From the NCBI RefSeq assembly GCF_004362895.1, contig NZ_SNXI01000009.1, positions 1 to 64,000 of the forward strand: a stretch of DNA of 64,000 nt. The letters are read 5' to 3'. A model generated the notes under the pieces. That model saw nothing but the letters and a program-made list of their open reading frames with translations, was not told the DNA's origin and did no database searches. Origin of the DNA: Idiomarina aquatica (GTDB lineage Bacteria > Pseudomonadota > Gammaproteobacteria > Enterobacterales > Alteromonadaceae). The translations under genes and the position numbers were made by a program. Positions 27,850-37,372 of the stretch are shown piece by piece (positions within the stretch are counted from its first letter, which is position 1; each line of letters begins with the position of its first letter).

Positions 27850-30113
27850 TAAAAAGACCCTGGCTTAGATATCTTGTTAAGACCAGCATAAAATTAGCGC
27901 TGGTAGCGGTAGCAGCTGTTGCTGTCTATTTAATTTATCTGGACGCTAGTTTATCCAAAGTATTTGCCTCTGAACGTTATCAGGCGCCGGCATTAGTTTA
28001 CGCATCAGAAACGCGACTATTTCCGGGCAAACATGTCAGTCAGTCGCAATTGATTGAACAACTTGAACGCTTAAGCTACCAACGCAGCACCAATACAGAA
28101 GAAACTGGCTATTACTCGGTTAATAAAAGCCTGCTAATGATTCATCGCCGGCCGTTCGACTTCTCTGACGGCGCGCAAATGTCGCGCCGGGTTGAGGTTC
28201 GGTTCGATGGTGAACAAATACAATCAATACGGGGTTGGCCAAGCGGTGCGGCGCTGCGGGAGCTTAGGCTAGAACCCCAGTTAATTGGCCGAATCAACCC
28301 GCTGGACAATGAAGATCGTTTATTGGTTGGGTTGGAAGTTGTGCCCAATCTGCTTATCGAAACGCTATTGTTAGTCGAGGATCGTAACTTCTATCATCAT
28401 TCGGGGGTGTCGCCCTGGTCGGTGCTCAGAGCGTTGGTTGCCAATATTAAAGCAGGCCGAACCGTGCAGGGCGGTTCTACGCTCACGCAACAGTTAGTAA
28501 AAAACCTTTACCTAAGCCGCGAACAGACGCTTTGGCGTAAATTTCATGAGGCTATGATGGCTTTGGTCATCGATTTCAGGTTCGATAAAAATACCATACT
28601 CGAAACCTATCTTAACGAGGTTTATTTCGGTCAGGATGGTCGTCACGCAATTCACGGTGTTGGCTTAGCGAGCCAATACTATTTTGGTCGTCAGATACAG
28701 GAGCTGACCCCCGCCCAAACGGCGCTAATGGTTGCGATGATAAAAGGACCATCTTATTACGATCCGCGCCGCCACCCGCAACGCACCAAAAGCCGTCGCG
28801 ATACCATTCTGCGGATGATGTATGAGCACGATTTAGTTGAGAAAGAAAGTTATATTGCTGCCGTTGAAGCACCGATTAATGTGCGCGAAAGCCGACGCCT
28901 TGTGGAGGAGAGTTATCCGCACTATTTGGATTTAATTCGTCGCGAATTAGGTGAAATTGTGCTGCCGACCGATTGGCATGACGTCGGGCTAAAGATTTAC
29001 ACGGCAATGGATGTCGATTTGCAGTCATCAGCGCAACAGGTGTTGCGGGCCGGAGTACCGGGGCGTGATATTGAGAAACTGCAGGGAGCCGTGGTCATCA
29101 GTGATTATCAGCGCGGTCATATCCGTGCGATTGTGGGTTCAACCACCGATGATGGTCAGGGTTTTAATCGTGCATTGATGGCGCTAAGGCCTGTTGGCTC
29201 GCTCATAAAGCCAGTTATTTATGCTGCCGCTATGTCGGTATCGGATCAAATGCATTTAGGTAGTCAGGTCATTGATGAACCGGTGGTGCTGGAAGATGAA
29301 AACGGTAAACGCTGGCAGCCGGAGAACTATGATAAAGAGTATCACGGCGAAATGTTAATTTATCAAGCCTTGGTTAAGTCTCGCAATATACCGGCTGTGC
29401 GTATTGGTTTGCGAGTCGGTACGAAAACGCTGGCTAACTATTTGCGCGCCATGGGCGTTACTACCGCAATTAATGAGTATCCATCGTTGACACTGGGTGC
29501 AGTGGAGCTATCGCCTTTAGCAATTAACCGTGTTTATGCCACGCTGGCGAATAATGGACGCTATCAGCCTCTGACGGCAATCACCAGTATTACCACCCAC
29601 GACGGCCTAAGCGTTTATGAATCGCACGCTGCAGAGGCGGAACAGGTATTTAGTCCTGAAGTGAGTTACATGATTCGCTATGGTATGGCTGGCGTGGTAT
29701 CGCTGGGAACTGCAACCAAGCTCCGCGAGACATTGCGAGGGGCAACGGTAGCCGGCAAAACCGGGACCACTAACGATTATAAAGATAGCTGGTTTGTGAG
29801 TATTGACGGTGAACATGTCATTACCACCTGGCTGGGACGCGATGATAATGAGACGACCGGCTTAACGGGAAGTAGCGGAGCGTTAATGATCAATCGTGAA
29901 ATTTATCGGCAGACGCCACCCCAACCAATGTCGTTGCGCCCGGTTGGTAATGTTCGTTTGCAAAGCTTCCATAACCAAAAAGGCGTTCGCATACCGAGTA
30001 ATTGCGCCCAGTCTCAGACAGTGCCTGCACCGCCAGTAGCGCTGGATGAAGATATCAATTGTGAGGCAGATGTTGAGGAAAAAAGTTGGCTCGAACGGCT
30101 ATTTGGGCGTTAA
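27846..30113 (+). CDS. mrcB: Penicillin-binding protein 1B, bifunctional
   Basis: This 755-residue class A PBP polymerises and cross-links peptidoglycan. A single N-terminal anchor (about 12-30) is followed by a UB2H-like domain (about 60-140). The glycosyltransferase has LVEDRNFYHHSG, QGGSTLTQQLVKN, RKFHEAMMAL and ETYLNEVYFGQ. The transpeptidase has the SxxK in RPVGSLIKP, SRN, and KTGTTNDYKDSWFV. It is shorter than E. coli PBP1b (844), mainly at the N- and C-terminal ends. It follows hrpB by overlap and ends at a strong hairpin. Confidence 0.96.
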   Translation: MIKRPWLRYLVKTSIKLALVAVAAVAVYLIYLDASLSKVFASERYQAPALVYASETRLFPGKHVSQSQLIEQLERLSYQRSTNTEETGYYSVNKSLLMIHRRPFDFSDGAQMSRRVEVRFDGEQIQSIRGWPSGAALRELRLEPQLIGRINPLDNEDRLLVGLEVVPNLLIETLLLVEDRNFYHHSGVSPWSVLRALVANIKAGRTVQGGSTLTQQLVKNLYLSREQTLWRKFHEAMMALVIDFRFDKNTILETYLNEVYFGQDGRHAIHGVGLASQYYFGRQIQELTPAQTALMVAMIKGPSYYDPRRHPQRTKSRRDTILRMMYEHDLVEKESYIAAVEAPINVRESRRLVEESYPHYLDLIRRELGEIVLPTDWHDVGLKIYTAMDVDLQSSAQQVLRAGVPGRDIEKLQGAVVISDYQRGHIRAIVGSTTDDGQGFNRALMALRPVGSLIKPVIYAAAMSVSDQMHLGSQVIDEPVVLEDENGKRWQPENYDKEYHGEMLIYQALVKSRNIPAVRIGLRVGTKTLANYLRAMGVTTAINEYPSLTLGAVELSPLAINRVYATLANNGRYQPLTAITSITTHDGLSVYESHAAEAEQVFSPEVSYMIRYGMAGVVSLGTATKLRETLRGATVAGKTGTTNDYKDSWFVSIDGEHVITTWLGRDDNETTGLTGSSGALMINREIYRQTPPQPMSLRPVGNVRLQSFHNQKGVRIPSNCAQSQTVPAPPVALDEDINCEADVEEKSWLERLFGR

Positions 30114-30117
30114 ATAG

Positions 30118-30148
30118 GGTGCTGGCGACAATAGTGTTCGCCAGCACC
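30118..30148. terminator. Strong hairpin between convergent mrcB and hemL
   Basis: A perfect 11-bp stem (GGTGCTGGCGA / TCGCCAGCACC) with a 9-base loop lies four bases after the mrcB stop and six before the hemL stop. There is no T-run on either side, so it may act as a Rho-independent-like barrier or as an mRNA end-protecting hairpin for both transcripts. Confidence 0.55.
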
Positions 30149-30154
30149 GTCAGC

Positions 30155-31441
30155 TTAAGCGCTCATCGTTGCGAACGCTTTTTTAACGGCCGCTAAGGTA
30201 TCGTTAATGTCCTGCTCGGTATGAGCTGCTGACATAAAGCCACCTTCAAATGCAGATGGTGCCAAATAAACACCTTGCTCTAGCATTAAGTGATAAAAGC
30301 GCCGGAACGCGTCCATATCGCACTCGGTAGCTTGTTTGTAAGTGGTCACTTGCTTTTCTTTGGTAAAGAAGAAACCAAACATTGAACCCGCTCGGTTGGT
30401 GGTCAAGGGTATGCCAGCCTCATCGGCAAGTTGTTGCATGCCATCAAGGAGCTGGTCGACACGTGCATAGAGTTGGTCATATAAACCCGGTTGATTGAGC
30501 TGCGACAGTGCCGCTAAACCTGCTGACATGGCAACCGGATTGCCTGATAGTGTACCTGCCTGATACACCGGCCCTGTCGGCGCAATATACTCCATGATGT
30601 CTTTTTTACCGCCAAAAGCACCTACCGGCATACCGCCGCCGATGACTTTGCCCAAGGTTGTCAGATCCGGGGTCACGTTATAGCGCTCCTGTGCGCCACC
30701 AGGGGCTGCACGAAATCCGCTCATCACCTCGTCAAAGATGAGCACTGAGCCATAGCTATCACAGATTTCACGTAAGCCTTCAAGGAAGCCTGGTACGGGC
30801 GGTATGCAGTTCATATTACCGGCGACAGGTTCGACAATAATGCAGGCAATCTGGTCGCCAAGCTCTGTAAATATCTGTTTAACGGAGTCGATATTATTGT
30901 AGTCGACCGTTAGGGTGTGTTTGGCAAAGTCTTCCGGGATACCGGGCGAGTTAGGTACGCCCAGCGTTAACGCGCCTGATCCGGCTTTAACAAGCAACGC
31001 ATCGGCGTGGCCATGATAATTACCCTCGAACTTTAGGATTTTATCGCGTTTTGTATAACCGCGCGCCAGTCGAATAGCGGTCATAGTAGCTTCGGTGCCC
31101 GAGTTAACCATGCGGACCTTTTCTATCGACGGCACAATGGCTTTAATTTTTTCAGCCATTGTAATTTCAATTTCAGTTGGTGTACCAAAGCTAAGACCGC
31201 GTTGAGCTGCGGCAATCGTGGCCTCTAACACCGCGGCGTTATTGTGGCCGAGGATCATCGGCCCCCACGAGCCTACATAATCAATATAGCGCTTACCGTC
31301 CGCATCGAACATGTACGCGCCTTCGGCACGTTCGATAAAAATTGGACTACCGCCAACGCCATTAAATGCCCGTACCGGCGAATTAACGCCGCCGGGAATA
31401 CTTAACTGTGCTTTCTGAAAGAGTTCTTCTGAACGACTCAT
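30155..31441 (-). CDS. hemL: Glutamate-1-semialdehyde 2,1-aminomutase
   Basis: This 428-residue PLP enzyme makes 5-aminolevulinate, the tetrapyrrole precursor, from glutamate semialdehyde. The lysine site is in [17 protein letters not shown], with [13 protein letters not shown] and [12 protein letters not shown] upstream. The length matches the family. It is the last gene of a minus-strand run clc-hemJ-pyrB-hemL. Confidence 0.97.
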   Translation of the reverse strand: MSRSEELFQKAQLSIPGGVNSPVRAFNGVGGSPIFIERAEGAYMFDADGKRYIDYVGSWGPMILGHNNAAVLEATIAAAQRGLSFGTPTEIEITMAEKIKAIVPSIEKVRMVNSGTEATMTAIRLARGYTKRDKILKFEGNYHGHADALLVKAGSGALTLGVPNSPGIPEDFAKHTLTVDYNNIDSVKQIFTELGDQIACIIVEPVAGNMNCIPPVPGFLEGLREICDSYGSVLIFDEVMSGFRAAPGGAQERYNVTPDLTTLGKVIGGGMPVGAFGGKKDIMEYIAPTGPVYQAGTLSGNPVAMSAGLAALSQLNQPGLYDQLYARVDQLLDGMQQLADEAGIPLTTNRAGSMFGFFFTKEKQVTTYKQATECDMDAFRRFYHLMLEQGVYLAPSAFEGGFMSAAHTEQDINDTLAAVKKAFATMSA

Positions 31442-31467
31442 CGTAAACCTTTCCTTTAATTAAAATT

Positions 31468-32481
31468 TTAAAACTGGCTCTTTTCGCTATACCAGTTAAC
31501 CTCACATTCGAATTTATCTACTTGATCAACCACGCCCAGAGTCAAGGCGAACAGCGCCATGCGAATTAAAACTCCATTATCCGCCTGCCGGAAAATCGCC
31601 AGATTCGGATTTTGATTGAGATCGTTATCTAACTCGTTCGCCTCAGACCGGGAATCCCTGGGTAGCGGGTGCATAATGACCGTATTGGGTTTGTAGTGCT
31701 TAGTGTAGATTTCTTGGTTTAAACGAAACTTACCGCGATATTGATCAGCATCCTCCGGCGAGGCAAAGCGTTCTTGTTGAATACGTGTTTGGTACACAAT
31801 ATCGGCATCAACTAAACCATCAACTTTTTCTGTCACCGTATACCGGTGGCCGGAGTTTTCTAACGTATCGAGCACGCCGGCGGGCATGGACAGTTCCAAT
31901 GGTGAAATCAGGGTAAATCGCACATTTTTATACATCGCTAACAGTTTCGACAGTGAGTGCACGGTACGGCCGTATTTGAGGTCACCGATCATACAGATAT
32001 GCATACCGTCGATGCCCTGCCCGTGGTAGGCGAGCTCTTTTTGGATGGTATACAAATCAAGTAACGCTTGTGTCGGGTGCTCGTTGGCACCGTCGCCGCC
32101 ATTGATAACAGGCACTCGGCTACCCTGGGAAAACTCGCTGACTGAGCCTGCTTTGGGGTGGCGCATGGCAATCACGTCGCTGTAACTACTTAAAACGCGC
32201 GCCGTATCATAGAGTGATTCGCCTTTGGCAATAGCAGAGCTTTCCATGCCGGTGGTTTCTCTGACCTCACCGCCCAGTAGGTTGAATGCGGTACCAAAAC
32301 TAACTCGTGTCCGCGTCGAGGGCTCAAAAAACAGATTCCCGAGGATGGCGCCATCCAGAACCTTAGTACGTTTTTTGCGTCTGGCGTAGGGTTGCATTTT
32401 ATCAGCAACGGCAAATATATAGTCTATGCTGTCACGGTCAAACTGGTTAACGGAGAGAATATTAGAACCGGTGAAATTCAT
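31468..32481 (-). CDS. pyrB: Aspartate carbamoyltransferase, catalytic chain
   Basis: This 337-residue enzyme makes carbamoyl aspartate in pyrimidine synthesis. The carbamoyl-phosphate motif FFEPSTRTRVSF and the aspartate-binding HPTQALLDLYT are present, with HPLPRDSR near the end. It is about 25 residues longer than E. coli PyrB, and no regulatory-chain gene pyrI is next to it. It may work without the allosteric regulatory subunit, as in other bacteria with this longer form. The gene is 26 bases upstream of hemL. Confidence 0.93.
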   Translation of the reverse strand: MNFTGSNILSVNQFDRDSIDYIFAVADKMQPYARRKKRTKVLDGAILGNLFFEPSTRTRVSFGTAFNLLGGEVRETTGMESSAIAKGESLYDTARVLSSYSDVIAMRHPKAGSVSEFSQGSRVPVINGGDGANEHPTQALLDLYTIQKELAYHGQGIDGMHICMIGDLKYGRTVHSLSKLLAMYKNVRFTLISPLELSMPAGVLDTLENSGHRYTVTEKVDGLVDADIVYQTRIQQERFASPEDADQYRGKFRLNQEIYTKHYKPNTVIMHPLPRDSRSEANELDNDLNQNPNLAIFRQADNGVLIRMALFALTLGVVDQVDKFECEVNWYSEKSQF

Positions 32482-32552
32482 GGTGATGTGCGCCCTTGTT
32501 GGCCGAAAGTCACTGGACGCACACTATAGCAAAATATGGAGTCAAAAAGAAT

Positions 32553-32984
32553 CTAATACGGTTTTACCACCGCTAAAATAATGACCGAAAATAAAATAAG
32601 TACCGGCACTTCGTTAAACACCCGGTAAAAACGATGGCTGCGGCGGTTACGGTTGTTTTTGAAGTCAGCAAGTAATTTAAAACAATAACCGTGGTAGCCA
32701 TAGAGTATGGTGACCAATAGCAGTTTAGTGTGCATCCAGCCACTGGCCGCAAACCAGGCACTGCCATAGGCGAAAATTAACACGACCCCGAATACTAACG
32801 TCAAGATTGCGAAGGGCGTGACAAAATACAGCAGCTTTCGCTCCATCACCTTAAATTGCTCATCCACTGCCGGTTGGTTGGTCATGGCGTGGTAGACGAA
32901 TAGCCGTGGCAAATAAAAAATACCGGCAAACCAGGCGACCATAAAGGCGATGTGTAGGGCTTTAACCCATAAAATCCAACTCAT
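32553..32984 (-). CDS. hemJ: Protoporphyrinogen IX oxidase, HemJ family
   Basis: This 143-residue membrane protein has four helices and the HemJ family pattern: WVKALHIAFMVAWFAGIFYLPRLFVYH near the N-terminus (shown here by key parts LHIAFM and FYLPRLFVYH), GWMHTKLLLV, and RFYRVFNEVPVLILF. HemJ oxidises protoporphyrinogen in heme synthesis without molecular oxygen as a simple co-substrate. It lies near hemL, which fits this role. CopD-like membrane proteins look similar, but the length and these motifs favour HemJ. Confidence 0.85.
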   Translation of the reverse strand: MSWILWVKALHIAFMVAWFAGIFYLPRLFVYHAMTNQPAVDEQFKVMERKLLYFVTPFAILTLVFGVVLIFAYGSAWFAASGWMHTKLLLVTILYGYHGYCFKLLADFKNNRNRRSHRFYRVFNEVPVLILFSVIILAVVKPY

Positions 32985-32998
32985 TAATTATTCCCCGT

Positions 32999-34693
32999 TT
33001 AAGACAGCTCGCGTTGCAATGCTTTACGTACCGTTTCCCAGGTAACGATACCACAAGGCTCGCCTTGTTCTTGATCGTAAATATAAACCGCACCGCGCCG
33101 TGCGCCGCTTAATTCATCCCACACCTCGGCTAGTGTTGATGTAACTTTTAAGCCGTTAATGGGCATGTAATTCAACGATGGACTATCGCCGGCACCAATA
33201 TCATAAGTGACTAAACGATAAACCGGCTGGTTGTCCTCGTCGACATTCATCACGATGACGCTTTGATTAGAGGACTTTTCGAGTACGTCTAACAACTCGT
33301 TTTGGGTCGGTTCCAGCAACAGTTTAAACTCTGTCTCCATCATGTTCTCTACCCCTGTTTTCTGCAGGGCGACTTGCACAGGGGGGATTTGGTATGGCAA
33401 ATCTTGCGCATCTAACTGGGCAATAAAAATCGATTTAGAATTAAATAGCTGAGACGAAATCAGGTAGGCAGGCACAATAACCAGCATGGCCGGAATTATA
33501 ATTTCGACGCTTCGGGACAACTCTACAATCGCTAATAGTGCGGCCATCGGGGCATGAATGCAGGCTGCTAAAATGCCCGCCATGCCTAATAATATATAGG
33601 TGTCGTATTGCAATAACTGCTCTAGCTGCAACTGGTTCACTATAGTAGTGAATAGCGCGGCAACCACGGCGCCGATACCAAATACGGCACCAATAAGCCC
33701 GCCGGGAATACCCATACCGAGCGCAATCGCACTGGCGACAAGTTTTGCCAGCAACAGCGTAAAGAGTATCGATAACTCTGCCTGATGCTGCAGCACTTGC
33801 TGGATGGCTGTTAAGCCGGGGCCCAGGCTGGTGGGTATAATAAGCGCCAGTAATGCGGTGATGAATGCAGCAAACAGTAAACGGGTAAGTAAGGACATAT
33901 CCTTAACGGTATTCATGACATCGAGCATCAACTGTTTAAAAATTACGCCACTGATACCCAGAATAACGCCTAAAGCGACCACCCACGGCAGTTGAATGTT
34001 AGGCACTTCGGTACTGCTGAGCATGGCTAATTCAGAGGCAGGGCCAAAAATCTGTTCGGTAATCAAAGACCCGGCAACAGCCGCTAACATGACGGGAATA
34101 AAAATATGTACTTTATATTCCCGCAGCACGACTTCCATCACTAAAATCATGGCGGCAATGGGGGTGTTAAATGAGGCAGCTATAGCTGCTGCAATTCCGC
34201 AGGCTGCAAGGGTGCGTATCGCATTTTTTGGGGTGTCTACGTGATAACCGACCCAGGTACTGGCGGCCGCGCCTAAATGCACTGCAGGCCCTTCGCGACC
34301 TACACTAAAGCCTGCGACCAAGGCAATTATGCCACCCAGAAACTGATTCACGGTGCTGCGCCATGGCAACATGCCGTAATGCTGTTTCATGCGATGTATC
34401 ACGTAGGGAATGCCCATGCGCACGCGGCGCGAACGGGATAAACTGAATAATAAGAAAATGAGCAAAGCTGCTGCAATAGGTAAGGCAAATCGCGTAAAGT
34501 TGTCTAAGGGTTGTTGCCAATGGCTGAAGTTACCGACAAGATAGGCACCTTGCTCTATGGCGAAACGAAAAACAACAATTAATAAGGCTGCTGCAATACC
34601 GCCAACAAGCCCAAGCAAACAAATTGCGAGTGTCGTGGTGGGGGCTGCAAGCTGTCTTCTTAACGTTTTTTTAATTGCCTGAACGTGAGTCAT
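32999..34693 (-). CDS. ClC family chloride channel/transporter with CBS domains
   Basis: This 564-residue protein has about ten to twelve membrane helices. The gating glutamate is in SVGREGPAVHLGAAAS. GIPGGLIGAVFGIGAVV is the family's GxFxP-like loop, though its first glycine-rich filter reads RVRMGIPYV. A cytoplasmic C-terminus after about residue 430 has two CBS-like segments (VENMMETEFKLLLEPTQNE and YMPINGLKVTSTLAEVWD), which often sense nucleotides. It is the upstream gene of hemJ (14-base gap). Whether it is a channel or a proton exchanger cannot be settled from the sequence. Confidence 0.9.
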   Translation of the reverse strand: MTHVQAIKKTLRRQLAAPTTTLAICLLGLVGGIAAALLIVVFRFAIEQGAYLVGNFSHWQQPLDNFTRFALPIAAALLIFLLFSLSRSRRVRMGIPYVIHRMKQHYGMLPWRSTVNQFLGGIIALVAGFSVGREGPAVHLGAAASTWVGYHVDTPKNAIRTLAACGIAAAIAASFNTPIAAMILVMEVVLREYKVHIFIPVMLAAVAGSLITEQIFGPASELAMLSSTEVPNIQLPWVVALGVILGISGVIFKQLMLDVMNTVKDMSLLTRLLFAAFITALLALIIPTSLGPGLTAIQQVLQHQAELSILFTLLLAKLVASAIALGMGIPGGLIGAVFGIGAVVAALFTTIVNQLQLEQLLQYDTYILLGMAGILAACIHAPMAALLAIVELSRSVEIIIPAMLVIVPAYLISSQLFNSKSIFIAQLDAQDLPYQIPPVQVALQKTGVENMMETEFKLLLEPTQNELLDVLEKSSNQSVIVMNVDEDNQPVYRLVTYDIGAGDSPSLNYMPINGLKVTSTLAEVWDELSGARRGAVYIYDQEQGEPCGIVTWETVRKALQRELS

Positions 34694-34786
34694 TTAAGGG
34701 TTCCTGAAGCGCACGTTAACTAGGACCAAAGCCTTTAGACTAAGCGTAACACAAACCGCAGAACAGCGATCTGAAAAGGACACGTT

Positions 34787-35524
34787 TTGATTAAAAAATT
34801 ATTATCTATCAAACAGCTGCAACAACGTTTTGGCCGACTTCCGGTGGTACTGGTTAGCTTGCTGTTATTGTGTTTGGTAATAATAAGTGCTTATCAGGTT
34901 GGCGTTTGGCATGCGCGCTATTTAAAACAACAGGTGAGCGAACAAAAGCAACAATTAGCGCAACTGTATCAGCAGCTCGATCAATTCGAATATCAGCGCA
35001 ATGTCCTGCAAGTTGAGTTGGATGTTGAAAAGTCAGCAAACCAAAACCTGCAAGCACAGCTGGGTGAGCTGCAGGAAGAAAATTATAGTTTGCGCGAAAA
35101 CGTTGCGTTTTATCAGAAAATAATGGCTCCGGAGCTGCAACAAAGCGGTGTGGTAATTGAATCACTGGCGGTATCAAAAAATCGCGCTGAGCGTCATTAT
35201 CACTTCTCGCTGGCATTGTTGCAGGTGGAGCAACGCAGGGAGTTAGTTGAAGGTGAAATTGCTATTCAGTTGGTGGGCCGGGTAAAGGGTGAAGAACAAC
35301 GCTTTAACTTGCTCGACTTAGCCAATATTAGCCCCAGCGAGCATAATTTTATGATGCGCTATTTTACTTTATACGAGGGCGACTTTTTGTTACCCAAAGG
35401 TTTAGTACCAGAGCGTATCGAGGTAACTGCCAATATAACGCGTGGTGGCTCTGGTCGCTTGCAACGCACCTTTTTTTGGCGTGATAGTTTACGCAACGGT
35501 CAGGCCTCTGGCGAGAATACTTGA
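34787..35524 (+). CDS. Membrane-anchored coiled-coil protein, DUF6776-like
   Basis: This 245-residue protein has one membrane helix (about 17-37) and a long coiled coil (about 45-115, rich in Q, E and L), followed by a small beta-rich domain. The start is TTG 34787, with AAAAGGA six bases upstream. It resembles a proteobacterial family I recall as DUF6776, without known function. It precedes erpA by 61 bases. Location in the inner membrane with the coiled coil in the periplasm is inferred. Confidence 0.7.
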   Translation: MIKKLLSIKQLQQRFGRLPVVLVSLLLLCLVIISAYQVGVWHARYLKQQVSEQKQQLAQLYQQLDQFEYQRNVLQVELDVEKSANQNLQAQLGELQEENYSLRENVAFYQKIMAPELQQSGVVIESLAVSKNRAERHYHFSLALLQVEQRRELVEGEIAIQLVGRVKGEEQRFNLLDLANISPSEHNFMMRYFTLYEGDFLLPKGLVPERIEVTANITRGGSGRLQRTFFWRDSLRNGQASGENT

Positions 35525-35585
35525 CCCTTTTAGTCAACTACGAGAAAATTGACGGGTGATCAGTCATCAGACGAAGGTAGTGTAA

Positions 35586-35936
35586 ATGTCAGCTTCTGTA
35601 GAACAAGCGATGCCCATCGAATTTACCGAACAGGCAGCAAATCAGGTTAAAAAGCTGATAGCCGAAGAGGAAAACCCGACGCTAAAATTGCGTGTGTTTG
35701 TTACCGGCGGCGGATGTTCAGGTTTCCAATACGGTTTTACCTTTGACGAAAAGGTGAACCCCGGTGATATGCAAATTGAAAAGGAAGGGGTAACGCTGGT
35801 CGTTGACCCAATGAGCTTACAATACCTTGTTGGTGGTGTTGTTAACTACGAAGAAGGGCTTCAGGGCTCGCGCTTTTTTGTCGATAACCCCAATGCCACA
35901 ACCACTTGCGGTTGCGGTTCGAGCTTCTCTATTTAA
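35586..35936 (+). CDS. erpA: Iron-sulfur cluster insertion protein ErpA
   Basis: This 116-residue A-type carrier delivers Fe-S clusters to targets such as enzymes of isoprenoid synthesis. The three cluster cysteines are visible: GGGCSGF and the C-terminal CGCGSSFSI. The length and the N-terminal [17 protein letters not shown] match ErpA better than IscA or SufA. An AAGGTAG sits just before the ATG. Confidence 0.95.
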   Translation: MSASVEQAMPIEFTEQAANQVKKLIAEEENPTLKLRVFVTGGGCSGFQYGFTFDEKVNPGDMQIEKEGVTLVVDPMSLQYLVGGVVNYEEGLQGSRFFVDNPNATTTCGCGSSFSI

Positions 35937-36026
35937 TACGTTACTCGTCAGTCTATGGCTCGCCGGCTGATTTTAAGCCGGTAATCAGCTAGAATACCCT
36001 TTTAATTTTAAGCTTGAGGGTCTTTT

Positions 36027-37346
36027 ATGAGCTCGTATGCACAGCATATAAAAACAGTTACTGAGCGTTTCGACCAAGCATTGGCGGACACAGGTTACGA
36101 ATCGACATTAATATACGCGGGCCAGCCGCGTGTTGCATTTCTCGACGATAACCCCGGCACCTTCAAAGTTAATCCTCTATTCAAGTATTGGATTCCGGTT
36201 TTAGAAAGCCCCAAAAGCGCTATTTTTTACCGCAAGGGTTCTGGTAAGCCAACGGTTTACTTATTTCAAGCGCGAGACTTCTGGCACTCCCAGGCACAAA
36301 TTTCTGAGGAAGATTGGCAGCAACATGTTGAACTAAAAATCATAGATGATTTAAGCCAGTTGACTGACGACTTGGGGGATGCGTTGGCCGCGAGCGCGTT
36401 TCTAGGGGAAGACTTTGCGCAGCCCGTCGCTGATTGGAATGTGAAAGCACGCAACCCACAGGCGTTAATCGACCATCTGCACTTTCACCGAGCGGTTAAA
36501 ACGGATTGGGAAGTAGAAAATTTACGCCAGGCAAATCTGCTTGCTGCTAAAGGTCATCTGGCAGCAAAAGAGGCATTTTTGGGCGGTAAAAGTGAGCTAG
36601 AGATTCACAGTGACTATTTGGCCGCGATGAACTTTCGTGAAAGCCAGGTTCCCTACAATAGCATTGTCGCGCTTAACGACCATTCAGCCATTCTTCATTA
36701 CGATGTTTACGACGTTACGCCGCCGAAACAGCGTTTGTCATTTTTAATTGATGCAGGCTCTTTGTACAAAGGTTATTGCGCTGATATCACCCGTAGTTAT
36801 GCCAGCGAAGCCGGTTTTTACGCTGATCTGGTAAACGCTATGGATACTGCGCAGCAAGAGCTACTTAGCGAAATTAAGCCGGGTATTAATTACTATGACC
36901 TGCATGTGTCGATGCACTTAAAAGTTGCGGCTATTCTCGAACAGTTTGATTTTATTAATATCAGCGCACAAGAAGCTTATGATAAAGGTATAACATCGGC
37001 ATTTATGCCACACGGACTGGGTCATTTTATTGGCTTGCAAGTGCATGATGTTGGCGGCTTCCTGCAAGATGATAAAGGTAACAGTTATGAGCGTAGCGAA
37101 CGTCATCCGTTCTTACGACTGCTGCGTGACATTGAAGTTGGACAGGTGTTTACCATAGAGCCGGGCTTATATGTTGTCGATCAGTTGTTGGAAGAGTTTG
37201 CCGACAGCAAAGATATTAACTGGACAATGGTTGATAAATTACGGCCATACGGCGGTGTGCGCATCGAAGACAGTATTGTCGTCGGCGCAAACGGTGACAA
37301 TGAAAATTTAACCCGTAATGCGTTTAAAGCGCTGGGTGGAGAATAG
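36027..37346 (+). CDS. pepQ: Xaa-Pro dipeptidase
   Basis: This 439-residue M24 metallopeptidase cleaves dipeptides ending in proline. The two-metal site is formed by the aspartates in DAGSLYKGYCADITRSY, the histidine in HGLGHFIGL, and the glutamates in FTIEPGLY and GGVRIEDSIVV. The length and the N-terminal Creatinase-like domain fit PepQ. Between erpA and pepQ is a gap of 90 bases with a hairpin and a possible TAGAAT -10 sequence, so it may have its own promoter. Confidence 0.95.
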   Translation: MSSYAQHIKTVTERFDQALADTGYESTLIYAGQPRVAFLDDNPGTFKVNPLFKYWIPVLESPKSAIFYRKGSGKPTVYLFQARDFWHSQAQISEEDWQQHVELKIIDDLSQLTDDLGDALAASAFLGEDFAQPVADWNVKARNPQALIDHLHFHRAVKTDWEVENLRQANLLAAKGHLAAKEAFLGGKSELEIHSDYLAAMNFRESQVPYNSIVALNDHSAILHYDVYDVTPPKQRLSFLIDAGSLYKGYCADITRSYASEAGFYADLVNAMDTAQQELLSEIKPGINYYDLHVSMHLKVAAILEQFDFINISAQEAYDKGITSAFMPHGLGHFIGLQVHDVGGFLQDDKGNSYERSERHPFLRLLRDIEVGQVFTIEPGLYVVDQLLEEFADSKDINWTMVDKLRPYGGVRIEDSIVVGANGDNENLTRNAFKALGGE

Positions 37347-37372
37347 GATAAAGAGTTACAGCTATACGTTGT

